64,000 nucleotides of DNA from JADGGM01 sp027307005. GTDB taxonomy: Bacteria > Gemmatimonadota > Gemmatimonadetes > Gemmatimonadales > Gemmatimonadaceae. The notes beneath the pieces were generated by a model that did not search any database, was not told where the DNA came from, and was given only the letters and a program-made list of their open reading frames with translations. Position numbers and translations under genes: made by a program. The DNA lies in assembly GCA_035455745.1 (NCBI GenBank), contig DATIEP010000036.1, positions 124,001 to 188,000 of the forward strand, in the 5' to 3' direction. Positions 1-9,191 of the stretch are shown piece by piece; within the stretch, counting starts at the first letter, position 1; each line of letters starts with the position of its first letter.

Positions 1-132
1 CACCAGATGTCCGGCGGCGCGTTGTTGGTCGAACTGCTGGTCTGGTCGCCGCTCAAGGGAGTCGTGACCGCACTGTTCGGATTACTGACGCTCCTCATTC
101 TGCGCCCCATTCTGCGGGCGCCGGCGACGTGA
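1..132 (+). CDS. mreD: Rod shape-determining protein MreD, C-terminal end (partial)
   Basis: This reading frame is open from the left edge of the window and ends in TGA at 130-132. The 43 visible residues are strongly hydrophobic (a run of Leu, Val and Ile after a WSPLKG turn) and finish with a short basic end, as in the last membrane helix of a small polytopic protein. The stop overlaps the GTG start of mrdA by four bases (GTGA). MreD normally sits between mreC and mrdA in rod-shape operons, so the name rests mainly on position. It would be a membrane partner of MreB/MreC in the elongasome. Only the tail is visible, so another membrane protein is possible. Confidence 0.6.
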   Translation, partial: HQMSGGALLVELLVWSPLKGVVTALFGLLTLLILRPILRAPAT

Positions 133-1904
133 GCTTCCATCCGAACGAAGTTGCGCGCCGCGCCCGCGTCGTCTCGGGAGCGCTGGCCGTCTTGTTCGTG
201 CTGCTGCTGGGCGCGTTCTTCCGCACGCAGATCGTCGAGAACTCGCGCTACGCGCTGCAGTCGGAGGAGAATCGCCTGCGCGAGGTGCCGCTGCCCGCGC
301 CGCGCGGCATCATCTACGACCGGCACAACGAGGTGCTCGCCGAGAACGTGCCCGGCTACTCGGTGTCGCTGTTGAGTCCGAGCGCCGATTCGCTGCGCGC
401 GTCGCTCGAGCGCCTGGCCACGATGGTCCCGCTCAGCCCGGAAGAGATCGACCTTTCCGTTAGGCGGTATCGCCGCGCTCCGTATCGTCCGACCGTCGTG
501 CTGTCGGACGCCTCGTTCGACGTCGTCTCGGTGCTCGAGGAGCGGCGCATCGAGTTTCCAGGATTGATCATTCAATCGGCGCCCAAACGCTACTATCCCG
601 ACGGCGCCGCGGTCGCGTCCTTCATGGGCTACGTCGGCGAAATCACCGAAGCCGAGCTCGCGTCGCCGAATTATCGCGGATACAAGACCGGCCAGCAGGT
701 AGGCAAGGGCGGTCTCGAAAAGGAGTACGAGGATTCGCTGCGCGGCACGGAGGGTGTCCGCTTCGTGGAGGTGGATGCCCGCGGGCGCGTCGTGCGCGAA
801 GCCGGCGCGCGACAGGACTTGCTCCCGAAATCCGGGCCGCCGCTCTACACGAACATCGACCTCGAGCTGCAGAAGTACACCGCGTCCCTGTTCGCCGATT
901 CGCTGCAGGGCGGCGCGATCGCGCTCGATCCGAAAACCGGCGGCGTGCTCGCGCTCTACAGCGCGCCGTCGTACGACCCCAATCTCTTCATCGGCGGCAT
1001 CCCGCAGGATCTCTGGAAAGCGCTCAACGATGACCCAAGGCGCCCGCTCTACAACAAGGTCATCCAGGGACGATACCCGCCCGGGTCGACGTGGAAGCTG
1101 GCGACGGCGGCCATCGCGCTCGAGAGCGGGATCGTGACCCTCGACGACCGCATGCCGGAGCCGTGCACGGGCGGCTTCCAGTTTGGCAACCGCTACTTCA
1201 AGTGCTGGAACCACAAGGGGCACGGCGACCTCACGCTCGCCCAGGCGATCGAGCAATCGTGCGACGTCTACTTCTATCAGTTAGGCCTCAAGGTAGGCCT
1301 AACGCGCTTGGTCGCCGGCGGCATCCGGTTCGGCGGACGCGACCGCTCCGGCATCGATCTCCCCGATGAATCGCGTCCGCTCTTTCCCTATGCGGACGCC
1401 GAAGAGTACTACGATCGGAAGTACGGCAAGCGCGGATGGAGTCAGGCGGTGCTCCTCAACCTGGCCATCGGCCAGGGCGAGAACGCGCAGACGGTGGCCA
1501 ACATGGCGCGGTTCTACACGGCGCTGGCCACCGACGGCACCGAGTCCCGCCCCGAAATCGCGCGGCACAAGCCCGATCGCACGCGCGTGTTCACGCTGAG
1601 CGAAGACCAGTTCGCGGGATTGCGCGCCGCGCTGGCGGGTGTGGTCTCATCGGGTACGGCGCGCAGCGCGCAGATCCACGGCACCGTGCTCGCCGGCAAG
1701 ACGGGCAGCGCGCAGAACTCCCAGGACAGGACGCGCGACCACGCCTGGTTTGTCGGATTCGCACCCGCGGATGACCCCAAGATCGTCGTGGCCGTGCTGA
1801 TCGAGTTCGGCGGACACGGCGCGCGCGCGGCGCGCATCGCGTCGGAGATCATTCAGTCGTACCTGAAGGTCGCGCCGGCCGCGCACATCAACACCGAGGG
1901 ATGA
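129..1904 (+). CDS. mrdA: Penicillin-binding protein 2 (elongation transpeptidase)
   Basis: This is a class B penicillin-binding protein that cross-links peptidoglycan during cell elongation, with RodA as glycosyltransferase partner. The 591 residues begin with a short cytoplasmic stretch and one membrane anchor (about residues 14-32). The dimerisation domain follows, then the transpeptidase domain. The nucleophile motif STWK lies at 320-323, SCD (the family's SxD/N motif) at 377-379, and KTG at 524-526. The length is normal. The GTG start overlaps the mreD stop, and the TGA stop overlaps the rodA ATG. Order mreD-mrdA-rodA is the classical arrangement and points to a rod-shaped or elongating cell. 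Confidence 0.95.
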   Translation: MSFHPNEVARRARVVSGALAVLFVLLLGAFFRTQIVENSRYALQSEENRLREVPLPAPRGIIYDRHNEVLAENVPGYSVSLLSPSADSLRASLERLATMVPLSPEEIDLSVRRYRRAPYRPTVVLSDASFDVVSVLEERRIEFPGLIIQSAPKRYYPDGAAVASFMGYVGEITEAELASPNYRGYKTGQQVGKGGLEKEYEDSLRGTEGVRFVEVDARGRVVREAGARQDLLPKSGPPLYTNIDLELQKYTASLFADSLQGGAIALDPKTGGVLALYSAPSYDPNLFIGGIPQDLWKALNDDPRRPLYNKVIQGRYPPGSTWKLATAAIALESGIVTLDDRMPEPCTGGFQFGNRYFKCWNHKGHGDLTLAQAIEQSCDVYFYQLGLKVGLTRLVAGGIRFGGRDRSGIDLPDESRPLFPYADAEEYYDRKYGKRGWSQAVLLNLAIGQGENAQTVANMARFYTALATDGTESRPEIARHKPDRTRVFTLSEDQFAGLRAALAGVVSSGTARSAQIHGTVLAGKTGSAQNSQDRTRDHAWFVGFAPADDPKIVVAVLIEFGGHGARAARIASEIIQSYLKVAPAAHINTEG

Positions 1905-3157
1905 TGGCGTCGCGACGGATCGTCGTTGATGTCCCGCTCGTCCTGACCGCGCTGCTGCTGTCGGCGTACGGCATCTGCATGGTGTATTCGGCCGGCCAGA
2001 CCGACGTGCCGACGTCGGCGACGCATGCATGGGCGTCGCAGATCCGATGGCTCATTTTCGGCATCGTGGCGGCGTATGCGGTGAGCCGCGCGTCGGTGCG
2101 CTTTTTCGAATGGGCGGCGCTGCCGACCTACCTCATGTCGCTCGTGCTGCTGGCGCTGCTCCTGGTAATCGGGAAGGGCGCCGGCACCGCGGCGAGCCAC
2201 AAGAGCTGGATCGCCATCGGCGGTGTTCGGTTAGGCCAACCCTCGGAGCTGGCCAAAGTCACCGTGGTGCTCATGCTCGCGCGCGTGCTCGCGGCGCGGC
2301 GAGAGCCGCCCAAATCGCTGCTCGACTTGTGGCAGCCGGCGCTCGTGGCGTTCCTCCCCTGGGCGCTGATCATGATGCAGCCGGACCTCGGCACCGGGCT
2401 CGTGTTCATCGGCATCTTCTTCGCGATGCTCTACTGGTCCGGCGTGCCGTTTCCGCTGCTCGTGCTCGTGGCGTCGCCGGCGGTGAGTCTCATTCTCGCA
2501 TTCAACACCAGCCTGTGGGGCGCGTGGTTCCTGCTGCTGCTGGCGCTCGTCCTCTGGTACAAGCCGTTCATGCTCGAGGGCGTGGGTTTGATGCTGGCCA
2601 ACGTCGTGATGGGCGTCGTGGCGCCCGTGCTCTGGGAGCGCCTGGCGCCGTATCAACGACACCGGCTGCTGGTGTTCCTGGATCCGTCCATCGACCCGCG
2701 CCGCTCGGGCTGGCACGTGATCCAGTCGCAGGTGGCGATCGGGTCGGGCGGCTGGTTAGGCAAAGGCTTTCTGATGGGCACGCAGAAGCGGCTGGCCTTC
2801 CTGCCCGAGCAGCACACCGACTTCATTTTCGCCGTGTTGGGCGAGGAGCTGGGCTTCATCGGCGTGACGGTGGCGCTGATGCTGTTCCTGTTCCTGCTCT
2901 TGCGCGCCGTGCGCGTGGCCGAGCGCGCCAACGACTCGTTCAGCAGCCTGGTCGCCATGGGGCTCGCGTCGAGCTGGCTCGTACACATCATCGTGAACGT
3001 CGGCATGACGCTCAACCTGATGCCGATCACCGGCATTCCGCTGCCGTTCTTCTCCTACGGCGGGTCGTTCATGCTCGCGTGCTGGCTGGCGATCGGGCTC
3101 CTGTCCCGCATCTCGAGCGAGGGCCGGGGCGCGAGGGTGGGAGAGCTGGCGATCTAA
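1901..3157 (+). CDS. rodA: Rod shape-determining protein RodA (SEDS glycosyltransferase)
   Basis: This 418-residue protein is a polytopic membrane protein of the SEDS family, which polymerises lipid II into glycan strands for the elongasome. Many hydrophobic helices are visible. The family's conserved C-terminal half includes a PEQHTDFIF loop, a GEELGF segment and a GIPLPFFSYGGS stretch near the end. It starts at ATG 1901, overlapping the PBP2 stop, and ends with TAA at 3155-3157. FtsW is the only realistic alternative. The adjacent PBP2 rather than PBP3, and the lack of division genes nearby, favour RodA. Confidence 0.94.
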   Translation: MMASRRIVVDVPLVLTALLLSAYGICMVYSAGQTDVPTSATHAWASQIRWLIFGIVAAYAVSRASVRFFEWAALPTYLMSLVLLALLLVIGKGAGTAASHKSWIAIGGVRLGQPSELAKVTVVLMLARVLAARREPPKSLLDLWQPALVAFLPWALIMMQPDLGTGLVFIGIFFAMLYWSGVPFPLLVLVASPAVSLILAFNTSLWGAWFLLLLALVLWYKPFMLEGVGLMLANVVMGVVAPVLWERLAPYQRHRLLVFLDPSIDPRRSGWHVIQSQVAIGSGGWLGKGFLMGTQKRLAFLPEQHTDFIFAVLGEELGFIGVTVALMLFLFLLLRAVRVAERANDSFSSLVAMGLASSWLVHIIVNVGMTLNLMPITGIPLPFFSYGGSFMLACWLAIGLLSRISSEGRGARVGELAI

Positions 3158-3161
3158 CGGA

Positions 3162-3177
3162 AGCGCGCGCTCGCGCG
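3162..3177. terminator. Short GC hairpin between convergent rodA and the permease gene
   Basis: The 24 bases between the two convergent genes hold an inverted repeat, AGCGCG - CGCT - CGCGCT, that could stop transcription from both sides. There is no T-run on either strand, so it is at best a weak or Rho-assisted terminator. Confidence 0.35.
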
Positions 3178-3181
3178 CTCC

Positions 3182-5599
3182 TCAGGCTTTCATCGCGTCC
3201 GCGGCGCTGACGTCGAGCGCTCGCTTGGCCGGCAGCATCGCGGCGGCCGCCGCCACGATCACCAGCAGCGCCGCCGTGCCGGCGAGCGTGATCGGATCGA
3301 TCGCGGGCACGTCGACGAGCATCGACCGAATGGCGCGCCCAACGCCGGCCGTTGCGATGAGCCCGATGGCGATCCCGACGACGGCCACGCGCATCGCTTC
3401 CGCCATGACCAGCAGCATCACCGCCTGGTCGCCCGCGCCGAGCGCCTTCCTCACGCCGATCTCGAAACCGCGCTGCTCGACGCCGTAGGAGACGACGCCG
3501 TACGTCCCGACGCCGGCGAGTACTAACGCAAGCACCGCGAACCCGGCCAGAAGCGCGGTCGTGAATCGCCGGCTCGACACAGAGGTCCCGACCACCTCGT
3601 CGAGCGTCCGCACCTCGGAGAGCGGCGCGCCCGCGTCGAGCGAATGGAGAATCGCCCGAACCGCTGCGGCCTTGGCGCCGGGGTCGTGGTCGACGCGTAT
3701 GACCAGCTTCATCTGGCGGGGCTGTGCATAGGCGCTGATGCCGCTCTGCGCATAGGGAAAGAACATCGTCGCTTCCGGCGCGTCGTCGAAGCCGCGAGAG
3801 CGGAAGTCGCCTGCCACGCCAACCACGGTCATGTCCGGCGAGTCGCCGCCGAGGCGGAAGCGTTTGCCTAACGGATCCTGTGCCGGCCAGGTCGCGTCGG
3901 CGAAACCGCGGCTCACGATTGCGACCAGCGGCGAACCCGGCCGGTCGGCGTCGGTGAACGAGCGTCCCGCGAGCACGGGAATGCCCATCGCCGCGAGCGC
4001 GCCCGGCGTGATCTGCTGCGGCACGGCATCGGGCCAGCGCGTCGTGCTGTAGTCCGTGCCTTCGGCACGATAGCCCCAGAGGCCACCGGCATCTACCACG
4101 GGCAGCCACCCGACGGCGCCGACGTCGCGGACACCAGGCAGCACCCGGATGCGCTTCACCAACTCGTCGAAGAACACTGCCGCGTGCGCGTCGTCATAGT
4201 CGGTGCGCAAAATCGAGACGCCGGCGGTGAGAACGTTGTGCGGGTCGAAGCCGAGCCGGTGCGACTGGAGGTTCCACAAACTGCGCAAGAGCATCCCGGC
4301 GCCGCCCACGGCCACCACCGCCAACGCGACCTCGGCCATCACCAGCGCACGCCTAACTGAACGTCCGCCGGCGTGCGCTCCGACCACGCGGCCCGCATCC
4401 TTGAGCACCTCGCCGGCCGGCACGCGGGACGCGCGCAGCGCCGGCAGCACGCCGGTGACCAGCGCCGTGACGCACGCGACGACGCCCGTGAACGCCACCA
4501 CCCTCCAGTCGATGGCGATCGCGTCGAGGCGCGGGATGGTCGATGGAGCGAGCGCACGCAGCCCGCGTCCGCCGGCCCACGCGAGGGCCAGGCCTAACGC
4601 AGCACCGCCCAGCGCCACCAGGCTGCTCTCGGCCAGGAGTTGCCGCGTGAGACGCGCCCGCGAGGCGCCGATCGCGCTCCGCAGCGCCATCTCCTTCTGC
4701 CGACCCTCGCCGCGCACGAGCAGCAGATTCACGACATTGGCGCACGCGATCATGAGCACGAAGCTCACCGCGCCGAGCAGCGCGAACAGGTACGGTCGCG
4801 TCTTGCCGACGAGATCGTCGGACACCGCCGAGAGGTGCGGCACCAGTGGACGCGACGGATCGAAGTTCTGGGGGTTGTCGCGCATGATCCGGTGGGCGAT
4901 CGCGGCCGCCTCCGCCGCCGCGTGCCCCAGCGTGACTCCAGGCTTGAGCCGCCCGACCATGAAGAGATCGTAGTTGCTGCGGTCGGCCAGGCTGTCGGGG
5001 TTGAAGTTAGGCAACGGCATCCACACGTCGGTGCGCGCTTCGGGATAGTCGAACCGCGCCGGCATCACGCCCACGATCACGCGGGACACGCCGTCCACGC
5101 GAATCGTCCGCCCGATCACGGAGGGATCGGCGCCGAAGCTCCGCCGCCAGAGCCCGTTGCTCAACACCGCAACCTGGGCCGGACGCGGCACGTGCTCGTC
5201 GGCCTCGAAGGTCCGGCCGAGCATCGCGGGGATGCCTAACACGCGGAAGAAGCCTTCGCTGGCACGTACCAGGCGGACGCGCTGCGGATTGTCTCCGTTG
5301 GTCAGCGTCGCTTCGCTGCGCGTGTACGCCGAGAGGCCCGAGACGGACGTCATCTCGCGCCGATAGTCGAGATAGTCGGGTTCCGACGTGAGCCACTCCG
5401 GCGCCTCGTGACCAAACGAGAAAACCTGCTCGGCGTGGGGGTAGGGAAGCGGCCGCAGCAGTATCCCGCTCACCACGCTGAAGATCGCAGCGTTCGCTCC
5501 GACACCGAGCGCAATGGTGGCGACGACGATGGTCGTGAACGCCGGTCGGCGCGTGTATGCGCGCGCGCCGTGCCGCAGATCGCGAAGAATCCCGTCCAT
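3182..5599 (-). CDS. Orphan duplicated FtsX/MacB-type ABC permease
   Basis: This 805-residue membrane protein has the layout of the duplicated orphan permeases common in Acidobacteriota and Gemmatimonadota. A cytoplasmic LRHGAR start is followed by a first helix (about 22-45) and a MacB-type periplasmic domain. Then come the first FtsX core (helices from about 270, with the RQKEMALRSAIGASR loop), a second periplasmic domain, and a second FtsX core near the C-terminus carrying FEIGVRKALGAG. No ATP-binding subunit is adjacent, so its energy source and substrate are unknown. Members of this group are usually guessed to export lipids, peptides or drugs. It is transcribed away from accD, and its ATG lies just downstream of a plausible promoter at 5620-5649. 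Confidence 0.85.
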   Translation of the reverse strand: MDGILRDLRHGARAYTRRPAFTTIVVATIALGVGANAAIFSVVSGILLRPLPYPHAEQVFSFGHEAPEWLTSEPDYLDYRREMTSVSGLSAYTRSEATLTNGDNPQRVRLVRASEGFFRVLGIPAMLGRTFEADEHVPRPAQVAVLSNGLWRRSFGADPSVIGRTIRVDGVSRVIVGVMPARFDYPEARTDVWMPLPNFNPDSLADRSNYDLFMVGRLKPGVTLGHAAAEAAAIAHRIMRDNPQNFDPSRPLVPHLSAVSDDLVGKTRPYLFALLGAVSFVLMIACANVVNLLLVRGEGRQKEMALRSAIGASRARLTRQLLAESSLVALGGAALGLALAWAGGRGLRALAPSTIPRLDAIAIDWRVVAFTGVVACVTALVTGVLPALRASRVPAGEVLKDAGRVVGAHAGGRSVRRALVMAEVALAVVAVGGAGMLLRSLWNLQSHRLGFDPHNVLTAGVSILRTDYDDAHAAVFFDELVKRIRVLPGVRDVGAVGWLPVVDAGGLWGYRAEGTDYSTTRWPDAVPQQITPGALAAMGIPVLAGRSFTDADRPGSPLVAIVSRGFADATWPAQDPLGKRFRLGGDSPDMTVVGVAGDFRSRGFDDAPEATMFFPYAQSGISAYAQPRQMKLVIRVDHDPGAKAAAVRAILHSLDAGAPLSEVRTLDEVVGTSVSSRRFTTALLAGFAVLALVLAGVGTYGVVSYGVEQRGFEIGVRKALGAGDQAVMLLVMAEAMRVAVVGIAIGLIATAGVGRAIRSMLVDVPAIDPITLAGTAALLVIVAAAAAMLPAKRALDVSAADAMKA

Positions 5600-5619
5600 G
5601 AGAAAATCCCGTCAGGGAG

Positions 5620-5649
5620 ATCGTAGATTGGACACGGAAACGCGGGCAA
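5620..5649 (-). promoter_or_regulatory. Putative promoter of the orphan permease gene
   Basis: On the minus strand, TTGCCC (5649-5644) is followed after 18 bases by TACGAT (5625-5620), about 20 bases before the permease ATG at 5599. It overlaps the divergent accD promoter. The call rests on consensus-like boxes and position only. Confidence 0.45.
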
Positions 5650-5658
5650 AAGTAGTTT
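5628..5658 (+). promoter_or_regulatory. Putative accD operon promoter (TTGGAC-N19-TAGTTT)
   Basis: TTGGAC (5628-5633) and TAGTTTG (5653-5659) are separated by 19 bases, upstream of accD at 5725. The -10 box matches the TAnnTT pattern of other promoters in this window and resembles the Bacteroidota -7 element TAnnTTTG. The predicted leader is about 60 bases. Confidence 0.55.
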
Positions 5659-5724
5659 GGAAGCCCGATCGGAGGGAAGCGCGCCCGGCTTCCGTACGCG
5701 GCCCCGACGGCGCACATTACTCAG

Positions 5725-6588
5725 ATGGTCTGGTTCAGAAAGGAGCGCAAACCCCGGCAGCCGCGGCGGGAAAAGCTCGAAATCCCGGCAGATGCCTGGG
5801 AAAAGTGCGAAGCATGCGGTCACACCGACTTGCGGGAGAAGTTCGTCCGCAACCTCAACGTGTGCCCGCAATGCGACTACCACCGGAGTGTCCGCGCCAG
5901 CGACTACGTGAACATCCTCATGGATGACGGGTCCTGGGAGGAATTGGACGTCGACTTGAGGTCGGTGGACCCGTTGGCGTTCCCGGACTATCCGGCGCGT
6001 CTCAAGAAGGCCCTGGCCAAGGCCGGCGATGGCGACGCAATCGTCACCGTGGGCGGCACCCTGGGCGAGATGCCGATCAATTTGGGTGTGCTCGACTTCG
6101 CGTTCATGGGCGGATCCATGGGATCCGTGGTCGGCGAAAAAATCGCGCGGCTCGGGCAGCGCTCGCTCGAGCGCAAGTATCCGCTCGTGCTCGTGTCCGC
6201 TTCGGGCGGCGCGCGCATGCAGGAAGGCATCCTGTCGCTCGTGCAGATGGCCAAGACGTCGGCGCTCCTCGCCCAGCTCGCCGAGCGTCGCATTCCATAC
6301 GTCTCGATTCTCACCAATCCGACCATGGGCGGCGTGAGCGCCAGCTTCGCCATGTTGGGCGACGCGATCATCGCGGAGCCGGGTGCGGTGATCGGGTTCG
6401 CCGGTCCGCGCGTAATCAAGCAGACCATCGGTCAGGATCTGCCCGAGGGATTCCAGACCGCCGAATTCCTGCTCGATCATGGGATGCTCGATGTCGTGGC
6501 GCATCGGCGCGACCTGAAGAGCACGGTCGGACAGTTGCTGCGGCACATGAGCGGTCAGCCGGCGGCGGCAGGGTGGACATCGGCCTGA
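5725..6588 (+). CDS. accD: Acetyl-CoA carboxylase carboxyltransferase subunit beta
   Basis: This cytoplasmic subunit works with AccA to transfer CO2 from carboxybiotin to acetyl-CoA, giving malonyl-CoA for fatty-acid synthesis. The N-terminus carries the diagnostic four-cysteine zinc ribbon (Cys28, Cys31, Cys47, Cys50). A crotonase-fold carboxyltransferase domain follows, with the SGGARMQEG segment and a late GFAGPRVI motif. At 287 residues it has normal length. No accA, accB or accC is nearby. The accD-folC pairing is common across bacteria, and here folC begins 16 bases inside accD, so the two are probably translationally coupled. Confidence 0.95.
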   Translation: MVWFRKERKPRQPRREKLEIPADAWEKCEACGHTDLREKFVRNLNVCPQCDYHRSVRASDYVNILMDDGSWEELDVDLRSVDPLAFPDYPARLKKALAKAGDGDAIVTVGGTLGEMPINLGVLDFAFMGGSMGSVVGEKIARLGQRSLERKYPLVLVSASGGARMQEGILSLVQMAKTSALLAQLAERRIPYVSILTNPTMGGVSASFAMLGDAIIAEPGAVIGFAGPRVIKQTIGQDLPEGFQTAEFLLDHGMLDVVAHRRDLKSTVGQLLRHMSGQPAAAGWTSA

Positions 6589-7871
6589 CGCCCCCCGCGA
6601 CGTACCACGAGGCGCTCGACACACTCTTTGCCCGCGTCAGCGGCGGGTGGAAACTCGGCCTCGACACGACACGCGCGCTCCTCGCTTCTTTAGGCAACCC
6701 GCACGACGGGCTGCGCGTGCTGCACGTCGCCGGCACCAACGGCAAAGGCAGTGTGGTGTCCACGCTGGACGCGCTGCTCCGCGCCGAAGGCCTTCGCGTC
6801 GGACGATACACGTCGCCGCATCTGGTGGATTTTCGCGAGCGTATCGTCGTGAACGGCGTGCCGATCGGTGAAGATGCCGTGGTCGATTTCATCGCGCGTT
6901 GGACGCCCGAAGTCGAGCGGTTGGGCGCGACATTCTTCGAGGCGACGACGTGCATGGCGTTCGAGCACTTCGCGCGTGCGAACGTCGATGTCGCCGTGCT
7001 CGAGGTGGGACTCGGCGGCCGGCTCGATGCGACTAACGTCGTGACGCCCGATGCGGCCGGCATCACGTCGATAGGGCTCGACCATCAGCAGTATCTGGGC
7101 GACACGACCGAAGCCATCGCGATCGAGAAAGCCGGCATCTTCAAGCCCGGCGTGCCGGCGGCAATCGGCGAGCCGGATCAGGCGATTCGCGCGCAGCTCG
7201 CGGCGCTGGCGCGGGCCGCCGGTTCACCGCGCGCGTTGGTGATCCATGATGAGTGGACGCTCGATGCGATCGATGTCGATGCCGGCGGCACGTCGTTCAC
7301 GCTCGGCGCGCACGGAACAGAGCGCCGCTTGCGCACGCCGCTCGTTGGGCGATACCAGGCATCGAATACTGCCACCGCGATCGCAATGCTCGAGTTGGCG
7401 GGAGGACGCTACGCCGATGCTGCCGCGCACGCGGAAATGACGCTTGCCAACGTCGCCATTCCCGGGCGGTTTCAGTGGTGCGGCGGCGTGATCTTCGATG
7501 TCGCGCACAATCCGGCCGGGACAACGGTGCTGTGCGACACGCTGGCGACGCTCACCCCGCCGCGCCCGCTCGTGTGTCTTCTCACCGTGCTGCGCGACAA
7601 AGACTGGCGCAGCATGATGGCGACGCTCGCTTCGCACGTCGATCGGTTCGTGCTCACCGCGCCGCCGAGCGTTCCGTCAGACCGCGCGTGGGTGTTGTCG
7701 GACGCTGTCGACTTCGCGCATGCCCATGGGTGGTCGGCTGTCGCAGACGCGGATTTCGATCGTGCGCTGGACGTCGCGCGCGCCGGCGCGGCGACGACGC
7801 TCGTCACCGGTTCATTCCATACGGTGGGCGATGCAATGGCGCGCTTGCAGGTGTCTCCGTTCGCCGGATAA
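6573..7871 (+). CDS. folC: Folylpolyglutamate synthase / dihydrofolate synthase
   Basis: This Mur-ligase-family enzyme adds glutamate to folates (and to dihydropteroate in bifunctional forms) using ATP. The 432 residues show the ATP-binding GTNGKGS motif near residue 53 and the TSPHL segment. The folate-binding EVGLGGRLDATN and the DHQQYLG motif follow. The start is GTG at 6573, inside the end of accD in another frame. No ATG near the N-terminus would keep the conserved TYHEALD helix. folK is encoded about 40 kb away. Confidence 0.93.
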   Translation: MDIGLTPPATYHEALDTLFARVSGGWKLGLDTTRALLASLGNPHDGLRVLHVAGTNGKGSVVSTLDALLRAEGLRVGRYTSPHLVDFRERIVVNGVPIGEDAVVDFIARWTPEVERLGATFFEATTCMAFEHFARANVDVAVLEVGLGGRLDATNVVTPDAAGITSIGLDHQQYLGDTTEAIAIEKAGIFKPGVPAAIGEPDQAIRAQLAALARAAGSPRALVIHDEWTLDAIDVDAGGTSFTLGAHGTERRLRTPLVGRYQASNTATAIAMLELAGGRYADAAAHAEMTLANVAIPGRFQWCGGVIFDVAHNPAGTTVLCDTLATLTPPRPLVCLLTVLRDKDWRSMMATLASHVDRFVLTAPPSVPSDRAWVLSDAVDFAHAHGWSAVADADFDRALDVARAGAATTLVTGSFHTVGDAMARLQVSPFAG

Positions 7872-7880
7872 ATTGCATGG

Positions 7881-9191
7881 ATGGTCTCAGGTGCACTGCC
7901 CGGATTCCGCGACTTCTATCCCGCCGAGCTCGCGGAACGCACGCACATTTTTGCCACGTGGCGTGAGGTAGCGCACCGGTTCGGGTTCGTCGAATATGAC
8001 GGGCCGCCGCTCGAACCGCTCGAGTTGTACACGAAGAAGAGCGGCGACGAGATCGTGGGCCAGTTGTACAACTTTGTCGACAAAGGTGATCGTGCGATCG
8101 CGCTGCGACCGGAGATGACGCCGACGCTGGCGCGGATGGTGGCCGCGCGGGCGAACGCGCTCCGCAAGCCGGTGCGCTGGTTTTCGATTCCGCAGCTGTT
8201 TCGGTACGAGCGTGCGCAGCGCGGGCGGTTGCGCGAGCACTTTCAGTTGAACATGGACATCGTCGGCGAGTCGGATGTGACGGCCGACGCCGAGCTGCTC
8301 GCAGCCGCGATCGAGATCATGCGGTTGTTGGGCTTGGGGCCCGACGACGTGCGGGCGCGGGTGAGCGATCGCCGGATCCTGCACGGGTATCTGCTCGCGG
8401 CGGGAGTACCCGACGCGGCGTTTGGCGGCGTGCTGGCAGTCGTGGACAAGATCGATCGACAGCCGCGCGACGTATCGGAAGAGAAGTTGGCCGCGCTGGG
8501 CCTCGGCGCGAGTGCGGTGCGGGCGGTGATGGACGTGCCCGAGCAGACGAGTCTCGCATCGATCCAAGCGCTGAACGTGCAGGGCGGAGAAGCGGCCGTC
8601 GCCGAGTTCTCGCGCTTTGCGGAGTACGTCGAGGCGCTGGGCGGAGGCGAGTACTTGCAGCCCGACCTGTCGATCGTGCGCGGTCTGGCGTATTACACGG
8701 GGATCGTGTTCGAGTTGTTCGACGCGAAAGGCGAGCTGCGCGCGATCTGCGGCGGCGGCCGCTACGACAATCTGCTCAAGCAGAGCGGGGGACCGGATCT
8801 GCCTGCGTTAGGCTTTGGCATGGGCGACGTCGTGTTGGGCGAGCTGCTCCGCGCCAGGACGTTGATGCCGGCGCCGGCGGCCGGCCTCGATGTCTGGGTG
8901 GCGTTCGGCGAGTCGGCCGGGGTCAGCGACGCGATGCGCGTGTCGTCGCGGCTGCGCGCCCGCGGGTTGAGCGTCGAGTATGCGTTAGGCGGCCAGCAGT
9001 TGTCGCGCCAGCTCAAGGCGGCCGCCGCGGCGGGCGCGCGCGAGGCGGTCATCCTCGGCGCGCCCGACGTTGCGCCCGATGAGGCGACCGTCCGCCGGCT
9101 GGATGACGGTCACGAGCGCCGCGTCCGCCTCGATGAATGGATCGACGAAGCCGGGCCGGCTGCCGCGGCCCGTTCACCAACACATTCCTGA
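7881..9191 (+). CDS. hisS: Histidine--tRNA ligase
   Basis: This class II aminoacyl-tRNA synthetase charges tRNA-His. Motif 1 sits in the first 100 residues. Motif 2 reads FRYERAQRGRLREHFQ. The histidine-specific motif reads RGLAYYTG, where many family members have RGLDYYTG. Motif 3 is the GFGMGD region near 305-310. A C-terminal anticodon-binding domain covers about 320-430, which argues against the tRNA-charging-deficient paralogue HisZ. The 436-residue length is typical. The ATG of proS follows the stop codon with no gap, so both synthetases are probably made from one message. Confidence 0.9.
   Translation: MVSGALPGFRDFYPAELAERTHIFATWREVAHRFGFVEYDGPPLEPLELYTKKSGDEIVGQLYNFVDKGDRAIALRPEMTPTLARMVAARANALRKPVRWFSIPQLFRYERAQRGRLREHFQLNMDIVGESDVTADAELLAAAIEIMRLLGLGPDDVRARVSDRRILHGYLLAAGVPDAAFGGVLAVVDKIDRQPRDVSEEKLAALGLGASAVRAVMDVPEQTSLASIQALNVQGGEAAVAEFSRFAEYVEALGGGEYLQPDLSIVRGLAYYTGIVFELFDAKGELRAICGGGRYDNLLKQSGGPDLPALGFGMGDVVLGELLRARTLMPAPAAGLDVWVAFGESAGVSDAMRVSSRLRARGLSVEYALGGQQLSRQLKAAAAAGAREAVILGAPDVAPDEATVRRLDDGHERRVRLDEWIDEAGPAAAARSPTHS

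Noticed and set aside
7881..9191. HisZ (ATP phosphoribosyltransferase regulatory subunit) instead of HisRS, because of RGLAYYTG
   Set aside because: The C-terminal anticodon-binding domain and complete motifs 2 and 3 are present, and no hisG lies nearby.
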